34,871 nucleotides of DNA, taken from positions 1 through 34,871 of the forward strand of contig JBLHWU010000040.1 of NCBI GenBank assembly GCA_047629355.1. The letters run 5' to 3'. Numbering within the stretch: position 1 is the stretch's first letter; every line of letters starts with the position of its first letter. The notes beneath the pieces were generated by a model. That model was not told where the DNA came from, made no database searches, and was given only the letters and a program-made list of their open reading frames with translations. Both the position numbers and the translations under genes were made by a program. This DNA comes from CAYUNA01 sp047629355. GTDB lineage: Bacteria; Bacteroidota; Bacteroidia; Chitinophagales; Saprospiraceae. Below, in pieces: positions 14,442-23,472 of this stretch.

Positions 14442-17165
14442 ATGACAGCTCTCCGCAAAACATTTAAATTGTTTCTTTGGAAGGCGTTTGACATCCGCGA
14501 GGGAGAAGAACGCAAGGCAGGGTTGATGCAGTTGCTGATTTTTCTGATTATTTCAACTTTGTTAATTGTCAAGCCGACGGTTAATTCTATGTTTATTAAG
14601 CAATTTGGCGTTGAGCAATTACCGTTTGCATTTATCTTGGTAGCGATTATTGCGGCAGCGATGTCACGGTTATATTCTCAATGGTTGACCCAATATTCGT
14701 TGTACAAAATCATGGTGGGAACATTGGTGCTTTCTACTCTAGGTTTGGTTAGTTTAGGCGCTTTGTTTCAGATTGGCGGGTACCACGATGGTATTATATA
14801 TGGGTTTTATGTAGGTGTTGCGATTTTTGCAGTGCTGACGGCGTCGCAGTTTTGGTTATTGGCAAACATGGTTTTTGATGTCCGCGAAGCTAAACGACTG
14901 TTTGGATTCATCGGGGCGGGTGCGATTGCTGGTGGGATTTTTGGAGGATATTTGACTTCTTTTTTAGTAAAGTTGATGCGGAGTGAAAATCTGGTTTTTA
15001 TTGGCGCAACATTCCTTTTAGTTGCTTTGCCTATCGTTCAATATGTTTGGAAAAATTATTTAAAAGTAGGTGTTTATTTACCCGAAAAATCAAAAGCAAA
15101 GAAAAAGATAACTCGTTCGCCCTTATCATTAATCTATAATTCAAAGCACTTATTGTATTTGGCAGTTATTATTGGTGTAGGGGTGATTGTGGCGAAGCTC
15201 GTGGATTATCAATTTAGTGCGGTCGCTGCTGATTTTTATACAGACCAAGATGAATTGACGGCATTTTTTGGCTTCTGGTTTTCTACATTTAATGTAATTT
15301 CTCTCTTGATTCAATTATTGTTGACGCGGCGATTTGTCGGAAAATATGGAGTCGGAACATCGTTACTATTTTTACCCGCAGGTATTTTAATCGGAGCAGT
15401 TGCTTTGCTTTTTGCACCCGCACTGTGGGCGGCAATTTTGATAAAATTAAGTGATGGCAGTTTTAAGCAATCCATTCATAAAGCAGCAATTGAGTTACTC
15501 GCGTTACCTATTCCACCTGAAATAAAAAAGCAAACAAAGACCTATATCGACGTCGTTATTGATAGCGTCGCAACCGGAATCGGTGGATTAATCTTATTGT
15601 TTTTAGTACGTGGTTTAGACTTATCAATTCGTTCGATTAGTGTAATGATTATCGTATTAATTGCGGTTTGGTTTTACTTTGCCTGGAAAGTAAAACAAGA
15701 GTATTTGCTATCTTTTAAATTGAAAACGAAGAAAGCACGGCAGCGAGATTTATCAAAAATCACCAATTTTTCAAAAGGTGGATGGGAGAATACTTTGATA
15801 CATTTACTGGAAAGTGGTTCAGATAGACAAACCTTGGTTGCGCTGCGAAAGATTAGAAAGTGGAAGTATAAATTATCTTCTAAGTATCTTGAAAAATTCT
15901 TACACCATAGTTCCCCAAATATTCGGGCAGAGGTCATTAAAAGTTTAGAGAAAGAAGATGATATCCGTTTGCCAGATGAAATATTGGAAGAAATTGTGAC
16001 GATGATTGAAGACCCTGCTGCGCGAGTGCGGGAAGCAGCATTTGAGTATGTGATTAAGACGTCGGAAGGAGATATTTCGCCTATTTTACAAGAGTATTTA
16101 GAAGATGAAAATCGAAAATTGAGCAACGCTGCCTTGGTTGGTCTGGCGATGCACTCTCAAGATAAACCGAATTTGGCAACTCAATTTCAATTAGGAACTA
16201 AAGTCGCGGAACGTTTAACGTATTTAGAAAAAAAAGCGCTACCCAAAGAGCGAAAAAGGATAAAAATTGCCTTGCTAAAAACCATTGGTTATGCACGCTT
16301 GGAAGCATTTTATCCATTTATCGAAAAGTGTTTACAAGAAAATGGTTTTGCAGTTTCACGGCAAGCGATTTTATCGACAGGAGATAGTTTGGATGAAAAG
16401 TTATTAGAAATAATGCAAGAAATTCTAATGACGAATATTAGAAATAAAGCAATTTCGTTAAAAAATCTGGAAAAACTTCCAGTCATTTTGTCGATTATTG
16501 AATCGCAGCAAGCCACTGATTTATTATTTGCATTATTAGCGTACGAACAATTCACCGTACGCAATTCAGCATTGATTGGCTTGCGGAAAATGCAGCAACG
16601 GTTTCCAGAGTTGGAATATGATAAATCAGTTGTGTTGGGTTATACTTTAAAAGAAGCTCAAGAATATCAAGAAATTTTATCAGAACTGTATGCTCAGCGA
16701 ATGCCGCAGACGGAACATTTTTCGGAAGAAAAAATTGAGCGTGTCAAGATTGCACAATTGGTATTGGTTTCCCTTTTAGAAAAACAATTGGATGTTAATT
16801 TGAAACGTATTTTTTGGTATTTAGAATTGATGTACAATTCGGCAGATATGCGTTCAATTTATCGGGGTATTCATAGTCGAAAATCAAATTTACGGATTAA
16901 TGCCTTGGAGTTTTTAGATAACGTATTGGATTTTAATTTGAAAAAAGTGATTGTTCCCATTGTCGAAATTACCATCATGAGTAATATTTCAAAAAATGCA
17001 CTGATGCTTTTGAATTTGAATATTCCGAATGAAATGGAAAGCCTCGAACGGTTGATAGATGGGAAAGACGAAAAGATAAAACTGGCGGCGTCGAATTTGT
17101 TGAAGGTTTTGATGACAGAGTATTTTTCGCCGTTACTTGGAGCAGAAGATTTAGGCTCGGCTTAA
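14442..17165 (+). CDS. NTP/NDP translocase (TlcC-like) with C-terminal HEAT repeats
   Basis: 907 residues. The first about 425 form roughly 12 membrane helices with KPTVNSMFIKQFG, QFWLLANMVFDVREAKRLFGFIGAGAIAGG (nucleotide-transporter signature region) and a C-terminal loop rich in Lys. This domain resembles the ATP/ADP translocase family of chlamydiae and plastids and the MFS-like relatives seen in Bacteroidetes. Residues about 440-860 are helical repeats of HEAT type (SSPNIRAEVIKSLEKEDD, DPAARVREAAFEYV), facing the cytoplasm. Fusion of translocase and HEAT repeats is known from free-living Bacteroidetes, where the substrate is untested; nucleotide import is not established. No energy-parasite context. 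The gene stands alone between a terminator and a hairpin cluster. Confidence 0.78.
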   Translation: MTALRKTFKLFLWKAFDIREGEERKAGLMQLLIFLIISTLLIVKPTVNSMFIKQFGVEQLPFAFILVAIIAAAMSRLYSQWLTQYSLYKIMVGTLVLSTLGLVSLGALFQIGGYHDGIIYGFYVGVAIFAVLTASQFWLLANMVFDVREAKRLFGFIGAGAIAGGIFGGYLTSFLVKLMRSENLVFIGATFLLVALPIVQYVWKNYLKVGVYLPEKSKAKKKITRSPLSLIYNSKHLLYLAVIIGVGVIVAKLVDYQFSAVAADFYTDQDELTAFFGFWFSTFNVISLLIQLLLTRRFVGKYGVGTSLLFLPAGILIGAVALLFAPALWAAILIKLSDGSFKQSIHKAAIELLALPIPPEIKKQTKTYIDVVIDSVATGIGGLILLFLVRGLDLSIRSISVMIIVLIAVWFYFAWKVKQEYLLSFKLKTKKARQRDLSKITNFSKGGWENTLIHLLESGSDRQTLVALRKIRKWKYKLSSKYLEKFLHHSSPNIRAEVIKSLEKEDDIRLPDEILEEIVTMIEDPAARVREAAFEYVIKTSEGDISPILQEYLEDENRKLSNAALVGLAMHSQDKPNLATQFQLGTKVAERLTYLEKKALPKERKRIKIALLKTIGYARLEAFYPFIEKCLQENGFAVSRQAILSTGDSLDEKLLEIMQEILMTNIRNKAISLKNLEKLPVILSIIESQQATDLLFALLAYEQFTVRNSALIGLRKMQQRFPELEYDKSVVLGYTLKEAQEYQEILSELYAQRMPQTEHFSEEKIERVKIAQLVLVSLLEKQLDVNLKRIFWYLELMYNSADMRSIYRGIHSRKSNLRINALEFLDNVLDFNLKKVIVPIVEITIMSNISKNALMLLNLNIPNEMESLERLIDGKDEKIKLAASNLLKVLMTEYFSPLLGAEDLGSA

Positions 17166-17185
17166 TTATAGAATTCGGAGTAAAC

Positions 17186-17368
17186 AACTACGAAGTAGTT
17201 AAATATGAATAACCTCGGATGAAATCCGAGGGACAGCTGAAAATGCATCACAACTCTGAAGGAGTTGAATATATTAGATGGACATTCAACTCCCCTAGAG
17301 TTATTATAGGACTGTTCGCTTTCCGCAGATTGCATCTGCGGTTATCTATATTCAATCTCTTCGAGATT
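17186..17368. repeat. Cluster of six short unrelated hairpins
   Basis: Six compact palindromes lie within 183 bases: AACTACGAAGTAGTT (17186), CCTCGGATGAAATCCGAGG (17213), CAACTCTGAAGGAGTTG (17251), AACTCCCCTAGAGTT (17288), CCGCAGATTGCATCTGCGG (17323) and AATCTCTTCGAGATT (17354). Spacing is irregular and the arms differ, so it is not a CRISPR. Similar hairpins (CCCTGAATTGCATTCAGGG) recur at 21807. Confidence 0.75.
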
Positions 17369-17383
17369 AGGGCATAACATAAT

Positions 17384-18511
17384 TTATTGAGTAATTGCCA
17401 ATAACAAATTTTCATAAACTACCTCCGCCGCTCGTTCCCAGCTAAATTTCTGTCGCTGAACCCGCCCTTTTTTAATCAACTCTTTCCGTAAGGTACTATC
17501 TTCAAAAAGCAATTTCATCCCTCCTGCAATTTCCTCCACACTATTCGGATTCACCAAAACCGCCGCTTCTCCAGCCACCTCTGGCATCGAAGAAATCGTA
17601 GAAGTCAACACCGGCGTATCACAATACATTGCTTCCAAAATCGGAATACCAAAGCCTTCAAACAAAGACGTATAAGTACTCGCCAAGGCTGCTGCCGTCA
17701 ATTTTGGTAATTCTTTATCATCCAAATAGCCCAAAAAAATGACGTCGGTTCGATAAGTTATTTTTTCTAAAATTTCAGAAACAGCTCCTGTTTGCCATGC
17801 CATGCGACCTGCTAATAACAGCTTCATCGGTGATTGTGTCGATTTTTTAAATTCATCAAAAGCCGCAATGAGGCGTACCACATTTTTGCGTGGATGAATA
17901 GCACCAACGTAGAAAAAATAATCTTCACCATCGGCATATTCTTCTTTTACGGCTATCTTCGCTGCTGTCGAAATTGGTAGAAAACGTTCCCGACAACCAT
18001 TGCAAGCCACCGCGATTTTTTCTGATACTATACTATAGGTGTCCACAACGTCTTTTTTTGTAAATTCAGAGACGGCAACGATGCGGGTGGCTTTGTGATT
18101 AAATTTTGGAACAAAGTAATCATAATATTTCTGCGGCCAAAAACTTACTTGATTTGGAAAATGATGATGCGCAATATCATGCGTCACCAAAACGGTCGGC
18201 ACATCTGTTTTTAAAGTCAAAAAGTTATCCGTTGATAAGAAAACATGAGGCTGATATTTTTTCAAGGCTCGTGCCACTGACCACTCAAACCATAAGTACC
18301 ATAAAAATGGATGCCGCGCAGGTGGAAACAACACGACAGGGGTCACATTGTCTGCAAAAATAAATTCAGGGTCGAAAGGACGGTCGAAAAAGAAGATAAA
18401 TTCATGTTTGGGATGGTCAAGAACGATGCGGCGGACCACTTCGTAAGTAAACCAGCCCATGCCTTCGAGCTTGCCTTTTAGTAAAAAACGGGTATTGATG
18501 GCTATTTTCAA
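17384..18511 (-). CDS. GT4 family glycosyltransferase
   Basis: 375 residues, two Rossmann-like halves of the GT-B fold. GKLEGMGWFTYEV (about 13-25) is the acceptor-side N-terminal loop; YVGAIHPRKN (201-210) supplies the donor phosphate-binding Arg/Lys; FEGFGIPILEAM contains the E-x7-E pair (E285, E293) typical of retaining GT4 enzymes. It transfers a sugar from a nucleotide donor, most likely to a polysaccharide or lipid; acceptor unknown. Cytosolic or membrane-peripheral. No polysaccharide cluster nearby. Start ATG at 18511 gives the usual MKIAINTRFL. Confidence 0.88.
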   Translation of the reverse strand: MKIAINTRFLLKGKLEGMGWFTYEVVRRIVLDHPKHEFIFFFDRPFDPEFIFADNVTPVVLFPPARHPFLWYLWFEWSVARALKKYQPHVFLSTDNFLTLKTDVPTVLVTHDIAHHHFPNQVSFWPQKYYDYFVPKFNHKATRIVAVSEFTKKDVVDTYSIVSEKIAVACNGCRERFLPISTAAKIAVKEEYADGEDYFFYVGAIHPRKNVVRLIAAFDEFKKSTQSPMKLLLAGRMAWQTGAVSEILEKITYRTDVIFLGYLDDKELPKLTAAALASTYTSLFEGFGIPILEAMYCDTPVLTSTISSMPEVAGEAAVLVNPNSVEEIAGGMKLLFEDSTLRKELIKKGRVQRQKFSWERAAEVVYENLLLAITQ

Positions 18512-18545
18512 GATTTAAATTTTAGATATGACCGATTTGTTAGGC

Positions 18546-18751
18546 AGAATGGTTACGTGGATTGAACGGATAAAACGGATTTAGACGGATTTTCTACGTA
18601 GGGGGCGTACCCTTGTGGTCGCCCAATGTCTTATAAATTGAAACATCGGGCGACCACAAAGGTACACTTCTACATAAAAGCATCGCCAATTTCTTGACCT
18701 ATAAAAAAACGTTTTAATCCGTCTAATCTGTTTAATTCGCGTAACCATCCT
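18546..18751. repeat. Nested palindromic elements
   Basis: An outer palindrome pairs 18546-18591 with 18716-18751 (AGGATGGTTACG ends; repeated ACGGATT words). Inside, a second one pairs 18608-18629 with 18643-18664: TACCCTTGTGGTCGCCC with GGGCGACCACAAAGGTA, extending to 18598-18673. The GTGGTCGCCC arms are much richer in G/C than the surroundings, and similar sequences are widespread in environmental bacteria. It reads as one small element inserted in another. Confidence 0.75.
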
Positions 18752-18845
18752 ATCTAATTCGATGATTATTTTAAGTTGAACGGCCAAAATAAACCTTTTT
18801 ATTTGAAATATTTAAACCTATATTTTTAACGATTTCAAAAATAAA

Positions 18846-18878
18846 CCTCCTTTTATCGGCTTTTTTCCTCCTTTTATC
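18846..18878. repeat. 21-base-phased direct repeat upstream of padR
   Basis: CCTCCTTTTATC occurs at 18846-18857 and 18867-18878, 21 bases apart, i.e. two helical turns, just upstream of the padR operator. A second regulator could bind both faces; unproven. Confidence 0.5.
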
Positions 18879-18890
18879 AGAAAATTATAA

Positions 18891-18939
18891 GTTTGTAGGT
18901 ACTATGTATTGCATAGTACCTACAAACGGTGTATGTTTG
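18891..18939 (+). promoter_or_regulatory. padR promoter within a perfect 16-bp palindromic operator
   Basis: GTTTGTAGGTACTATG (18891-18906), five bases, and its exact complement CATAGTACCTACAAAC (18912-18927) form an operator. The loop carries TTG (18909-18911), which with a 20-base gap to TATGTTTG (18932-18939) makes a good Bacteroidetes promoter. A repressor on the palindrome would cover the -33 box. PadR proteins usually repress their own operon, so autoregulation is the natural reading. Confidence 0.85.
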
Positions 18940-18943
18940 CACC

Positions 18944-19321
18944 ATGAGTTTAGAAAAACTAAATATCGAAAAGGAATTGGACAAGAAAAAAGTCCAGCTT
19001 CGGCGGGGAATTTTGGAACTATGTGTAATGTCTATTATTATCTCAGAGGGAGAAATTTATTCTTCTGATATAATTGTTCATTTAAAAAAGCATAGCGAAC
19101 TGGAATTGAAGGAAGGAACATTGTATCCGCTATTAATGCGGTTAAAAAATGCTGGATTACTTCACTACAATTGGCAAGAATCTAAAACTGGACCGCCACG
19201 CAAGTATTATCACATCACCGATTCGGGGCGTGAATTTTTGGATGGACTGCTTGACACTTGGAACAATCTCGTACTGGCAGTCAATAATTCTACCCAAAAC
19301 TTAATGAATAAAAGAGAATAG
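18944..19321 (+). CDS. PadR family transcriptional regulator
   Basis: 125 residues from ATG 18944. A GTG at 18929 in the same frame lies inside the -35/-7 promoter region and cannot be in the transcript, so ATG 18944 is the start, placing it five bases after the -7 box (leaderless or nearly so). Winged-helix motifs: LRRGILELCVMSII, EGTLYPLLMRLKNAGLL and GPPRKYYHITDSGREFL, followed by a short dimerising helix. It binds DNA as a dimer and should recognise the palindrome at 18891-18927. It sits 110 bases before the PspC gene, the classic padR-pspC pairing in Bacteroidetes linked to envelope stress. Confidence 0.9.
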   Translation: MSLEKLNIEKELDKKKVQLRRGILELCVMSIIISEGEIYSSDIIVHLKKHSELELKEGTLYPLLMRLKNAGLLHYNWQESKTGPPRKYYHITDSGREFLDGLLDTWNNLVLAVNNSTQNLMNKRE

Positions 19322-19431
19322 ATGTTTGATTGCTTCTGTTAAAATCAGGAGTCGAAATCATCCATTTATTAACAATTTTCCGAAAAAATGCAATGCTAAA
19401 TAGCAGTTCGGAACGATAATCATCTTTTACA

Positions 19432-21714
19432 ATGAATAAAATACTAAACATCAATCTTGGAGGGTATCCATTTACAATCGACGACGATGCGTATTCGCAT
19501 TTGAGTGAGTATTTGAATACGATTCACAACCACTTTCAGGATTCGGAGGGCTACGAGGAAATTACCGCAGATATTGAGGCACGGATGGCAGAATTGTTTC
19601 AAGAAACAACGGCTAATCGTCCGATTGTAACCTCTCAAGCGGTCAAGGATGCTATTGCAATAATGGGAACGCCCGAGGATTTTGGCGCAGAAGCAGTAGA
19701 GGAAGAACCGATGGCAAAGAAAGAAAGAACCAAACGCACTGCTCATAAAACGGGTATCAAAACGGGTAAGCGATTGTTTCGAAATCCAGAAGATGAAGTG
19801 GTTGGTGGTGTGGCGTCGGGCGTGGCTGCATACTTGGGGATTCAAGACCCACTTTGGGTGCGATTAGGATTTTTAGTAATTGCTTTTGGAATGGGGTTTG
19901 GCGTCTTATTTTACGTCGTTTTATGGGCAATTTTACCAAAAGCAGAGAGTGCGAGCGACCGATTGGCAATGCGTGGCGAACCGATTAATGTGGACAATAT
20001 TGGTAAAATAGTGGAGGAAGAAATCGACAATTTTACGGATAAAATGACGGGGTTAGGTGATGATATAAAAGACGAATTCGATACTAAAAAAAAAAGTTTC
20101 ACAAGCAGTGGAACAACCGGAGGCGCGCGTGAGGCAGTTGGGGCGGTTAGGAAGGCCGTTGCCACGGGGCTTCGTGTTTTAGGGAAGACAATTAAAATAG
20201 TGGTCAAAACTATTCTGAATATTTGGAAACCAATATTTTTCATCGTTGGTTTGGGGCTGATAATTGCTTTTGCAGTTGGTTGGATTGCGTCCTTGATTGG
20301 TATCTTTTTAGGGTTTCCGTTTTTGAATTTTATTCTACACGGCAACTCTGCTTTCAACGCTTCGGTGGTGAGTGTGAATGTCCTTTTTGTGATAGGAATT
20401 CCATTGGTAGCGATGATTTTGGCGGTGATGCGAATTTTTATGGGGTCTCATATTAAGCCAGTTTGGAAGACGGGATTGTGGGCATTTTTTGCAGCAAATT
20501 TATTGTGCTTATTTACAAACGTGATGTTTACGGTTAAAGACTTTGAACATAGCAATGAGTTAAACCAAGTAACACGAGCAGGTTTTGTTTCAGGTGATAC
20601 CTTGTCGATTGACTTTTTAGAAAATCCTTACGCTGATGCTTGGGTGACGTTTGATGAGGTGAAAATTTCTGGTAATAAATTGATTAACGAGTCCGTGTAT
20701 TTGTACATTGAAAAATCTGATAATGAAGATTTTAAATTAGAGCAACGTACCTTTTCTAGAGGTCCTTCTCGAGAAATGGCAACGGAATTAGCGAATATTA
20801 TCGAATACAATTTTGAAATAAAAGATGACCAATTAGTCTTTCCTGCGCATTTTGCTATTGAGCAACCGACTAAATATCGAGCGCAACGGATTAATTTATA
20901 TCTAAAAGTTCCGGAAGGTAAATTCATTAAATTCAAGCACCGCACCAACGAAGTTATTAAAGAAATGGAGGTGGATGCCAGCAAAGACCATCCAGATTAT
21001 GGTCGGTATGCGGATTGGTGGTACGAGGATAACGATGAAATGCAGATTTGGAAAATGGAGGAAAATGGCTTCGTTTGTCCTAATTATTTAGCTAAAAACA
21101 AATCGGATAGTACTTATGATTTTAAAAATTTCAAAGTGCTGACCGTGGAAGGCTCGATGAAAGTAACGGTTGAAAAAGGCGATGAATTTGGCATTCGATT
21201 GGAAGGTCGGAACAAGAATTTGAAGAATGTAGAAGTAACTCAATTTGGAGAGAGTCTTGATTTTCAATACAACAGAGATAGACATAATGACCATAATGGC
21301 CGTTCCGTACATTTATTTGTAACGATGCCTTATTTGGAGAAATTGGCAATAGAAAATACAAATGATGTCCGTATTCAAGGTTTCGTTCAAGATGCGATGA
21401 CGATTTCTTCGGAAATGCGAGAGCATGAAATAAAAGCGTTTATTGAAGTTGAAAATTTGACGATTAAACAGACAAAATACCATAAATTAGACCTGCGAGG
21501 AAAAGGCAAATATTTGAATTTGTCAATGGACGAAAATGCAGATATTGATGCGGAACATTACACGGTCAGCGTGGCAGATGTGAAAGCAGTGAATCGAAAT
21601 GGTTTAAAATTGATGGTGACGGATACGCTGCGCAAGCATGTGAGTCCGGGTAGCGAATTGACTTTAGATGGCAATCCTTTGGTAATTGATTTACGTGATA
21701 CACATCGCGATTAA
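19432..21714 (+). CDS. PspC-domain envelope protein
   Basis: 760 residues. The N-terminus (1-90) looks like a small alpha/beta domain (LNINLGGYPFTIDDDAY...). The PspC domain spans about 113-172 (RNPEDEVVGGVASGVAAYLGIQDPLWVR, VVLWAILPK). Further hydrophobic segments lie near 245-300, 310-335 and 340-370. The rest (about 400-760) is beta-rich, repeating V-x-G-x-M patterns like the putative auto-adhesin/DUF2807-type domains (LEGSMKVTVEKGDEFGI, ENTNDVRIQG). PspC is a phage-shock inner-membrane protein; this fused form is common downstream of padR in Bacteroidetes. Regulation by the upstream PadR is likely. Ends in a strong terminator. Confidence 0.85.
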   Translation: MNKILNINLGGYPFTIDDDAYSHLSEYLNTIHNHFQDSEGYEEITADIEARMAELFQETTANRPIVTSQAVKDAIAIMGTPEDFGAEAVEEEPMAKKERTKRTAHKTGIKTGKRLFRNPEDEVVGGVASGVAAYLGIQDPLWVRLGFLVIAFGMGFGVLFYVVLWAILPKAESASDRLAMRGEPINVDNIGKIVEEEIDNFTDKMTGLGDDIKDEFDTKKKSFTSSGTTGGAREAVGAVRKAVATGLRVLGKTIKIVVKTILNIWKPIFFIVGLGLIIAFAVGWIASLIGIFLGFPFLNFILHGNSAFNASVVSVNVLFVIGIPLVAMILAVMRIFMGSHIKPVWKTGLWAFFAANLLCLFTNVMFTVKDFEHSNELNQVTRAGFVSGDTLSIDFLENPYADAWVTFDEVKISGNKLINESVYLYIEKSDNEDFKLEQRTFSRGPSREMATELANIIEYNFEIKDDQLVFPAHFAIEQPTKYRAQRINLYLKVPEGKFIKFKHRTNEVIKEMEVDASKDHPDYGRYADWWYEDNDEMQIWKMEENGFVCPNYLAKNKSDSTYDFKNFKVLTVEGSMKVTVEKGDEFGIRLEGRNKNLKNVEVTQFGESLDFQYNRDRHNDHNGRSVHLFVTMPYLEKLAIENTNDVRIQGFVQDAMTISSEMREHEIKAFIEVENLTIKQTKYHKLDLRGKGKYLNLSMDENADIDAEHYTVSVADVKAVNRNGLKLMVTDTLRKHVSPGSELTLDGNPLVIDLRDTHRD

Positions 21715-21761
21715 ATTGTACCAAAATTTTATAACAATATATTTTAACAGCAGTATTTTTC

Positions 21762-21801
21762 AGCAGGCAGTTTGACGCGACTCAAACTGCCTGCTTTTTT
21801 T
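21762..21801 (+). terminator. Rho-independent terminator after pspC gene
   Basis: AGCAGGCAGTTTGA pairs with TCAAACTGCCTGCT across six bases, followed by seven T. Confidence 0.93.
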
Positions 21802-21804
21802 GTT

Positions 21805-21852
21805 CCCCCTGAATTGCATTCAGGGCTATTGCTATTCAATCGCTCCGCGATT
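21805..21852. repeat. Two short hairpins of the 17186 type
   Basis: CCCTGAATTGCATTCAGGG (21807-21825) and AATCGCTCCGCGATT (21838-21852, followed by T8). The core ATTGCAT also occurs in CCGCAGATTGCATCTGCGG at 17323, so these are the same hairpin type. Confidence 0.6.
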
Positions 21853-21950
21853 TTTTTTGAACTATTCTTATTCAAATTGGTTGGTATTTAATTAAAATCA
21901 TAGCTCCTCACCAATATACCAATCACAGATAAATTAATATACCAACGAAT

Positions 21951-23231
21951 ATGAACGTCCACATCATTACCATCGGTGACGAAATTCTTATCGGTCAAAT
22001 CATCGACTCCAACTCTGCTTGGATGGCGCAACAACTCAATTTCATTGGCGCAAGCGTTGAACAAATCACGAGTATCAGCGATACCAATGATGCCATTCAA
22101 AATACGATGAAAATTGCCAGTGAAACCGCCGATATTGTTTTGATGACGGGTGGACTTGGGCCAACGAAAGATGATATTACTAAAAAATCAATGGCGGAAT
22201 ATTTTGGTACAGAAATGATTTTCCATGAACCCACTTGGGAGCGTATTGAAAAGTTATTTCAAAAATGGGGACGCAGCACGACGTCTGCCCACCGGGAGCA
22301 ATGTTTCATGCCTGAAAATGCTTTGATTTTAAAAAACAAAATGGGCACTGCACCGGGAATGTGGTTTGAATTTAACAATACGGTCTTCGTCTCGATGCCG
22401 GGTGTGCCTTACGAAATGAAATATTTGATGGAGTTTGAGGTGCTACCAAAATTGAAAACGACGTTTAAAAGTAAGCCGATTGCACACCGCACGATTTTGA
22501 CAGTAGGGGAGGGCGAATCTCGAATTGCGGCACGGATAGAATCGGTTGAAAGCAATTTGCCACCACATCTAAAATTAGCGTTTTTACCCAATTTAGGCAA
22601 TGTTCGCGTGCGTTTATCAGGTACACACGACGATGAAGCCTTTTTAAATCAAGAATTGGACAAGTATGCAGCGGAAATTGAAAACCTCATTCCTGAATTG
22701 ATTTATGGCTATGGTACCGACAATTTAGAATCTGCTATCGGTCGAATGTTGAAAGAACGAAACTTGACAATTGCGACGGCAGAAAGCTGTACCGGCGGTT
22801 TTGTTGCACATAAATTAACGTCCGTTTCTGGTTCATCTGCGTATTATATGGGCAGCATCATCGCCTATGACAATCAGGTAAAAATGAAGCAATTGAGTGT
22901 ACAAGAATCGACTTTGAAAGCCCATGGCGCAGTCAGTGAAGCGACCGTCATTGAAATGGTGAAAGGCGCGGTTAAACTACTCGGAACGGATATCGCAGTT
23001 GCTATTTCAGGCATTGCAGGACCAGGCGGCGGTACGGAAGAAAAGCCCGTTGGTACGATTTGGGTAGCGGTTGGAAATGGAGAACGGGTACAGACCAAAC
23101 TTGTTAAAGCGGGGAAAAATCGGATTAAGAATATCGAATATGCGTCGGTGTATGCGTTGAGTGAGGTTCGGCAGTTTTTGTTGACGATACCTGGGGGCAA
23201 CAAGTCTATTTTAAAACATGGTGATTTTTAA
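21951..23231 (+). CDS. cinA: CinA: competence/damage-inducible nicotinamide nucleotide amidase
   Basis: 426 residues with both domains. N-terminal molybdopterin-binding-like domain (about 1-170): TIGDEILIGQIIDSNS, MTGGLGPTKDD, GVPYEM. C-terminal CinA amidase domain (about 265-415): ATAESCTGG (active Ser/Lys region), SGIAGPGGG. It deamidates NMN in NAD recycling and may hydrolyse ADP-ribose through the N-terminal half. The start ATG is preceded by an inverted repeat built of GTTGGTAT and ATACCAAC. The last codons (ILKHGDF) are encoded by one arm of a hairpin, so the C-terminus is partly set by the terminator. Confidence 0.93.
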   Translation: MNVHIITIGDEILIGQIIDSNSAWMAQQLNFIGASVEQITSISDTNDAIQNTMKIASETADIVLMTGGLGPTKDDITKKSMAEYFGTEMIFHEPTWERIEKLFQKWGRSTTSAHREQCFMPENALILKNKMGTAPGMWFEFNNTVFVSMPGVPYEMKYLMEFEVLPKLKTTFKSKPIAHRTILTVGEGESRIAARIESVESNLPPHLKLAFLPNLGNVRVRLSGTHDDEAFLNQELDKYAAEIENLIPELIYGYGTDNLESAIGRMLKERNLTIATAESCTGGFVAHKLTSVSGSSAYYMGSIIAYDNQVKMKQLSVQESTLKAHGAVSEATVIEMVKGAVKLLGTDIAVAISGIAGPGGGTEEKPVGTIWVAVGNGERVQTKLVKAGKNRIKNIEYASVYALSEVRQFLLTIPGGNKSILKHGDF

Positions 23232-23245
23232 AATCACCATGTTTT
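23213..23245. terminator. Perfect palindrome over the cinA stop
   Basis: AAAACATGGTGATTTT, one T, and the exact complement AAAATCACCATGTTTT. It includes the cinA stop codon. The last A/T-rich arm may act as terminator in both directions. Confidence 0.7.
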
Positions 23246-23317
23246 GACACAAGACCAACCTGTTTTCTTAAAAAGAATTATCTTCGCGGTCGCAAAAAAA
23301 AGCGACTATTTTAAATA

Positions 23318-23452
23318 CCGTGTAAGCTAAATTTCCTCGCATTTAAAAAGTAGGAGTTTGAGGATGAAAATGGTTCTGCAAAAATAATTTTCATCCTCAA
23401 AACCTCACTCGCGCTGACGCAGGTAACGCGCATTGTATACTACACGGTACTA
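23318..23452. repeat. AGGAGTTTGAGGATGAA repeat, copy 1
   Basis: Bounded by ACCGTGTA (23318) and TACACGGT (23444). AGGAGTTTGAGGATGAA pairs with TTTTCATCCTCAAA, then CGCGCTGACGCAGGTAACGCGC. Copy 2 at 26172-26262 shares AGGAGTTTGAGGATGAA and the CGCGTTGCC...GGCAACGC element, but its interior differs. Non-coding. Confidence 0.6.
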
Positions 23453-23472
23453 AACGACTATAATTCTTATTG

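Noticed and set aside
17186..17368. CRISPR-like array
   Set aside because: The palindromes are different from one another, spacing is irregular and there are no cas genes.
18929..18943. GTG start for padR
   Set aside because: It is inside the promoter, before the predicted transcript start.
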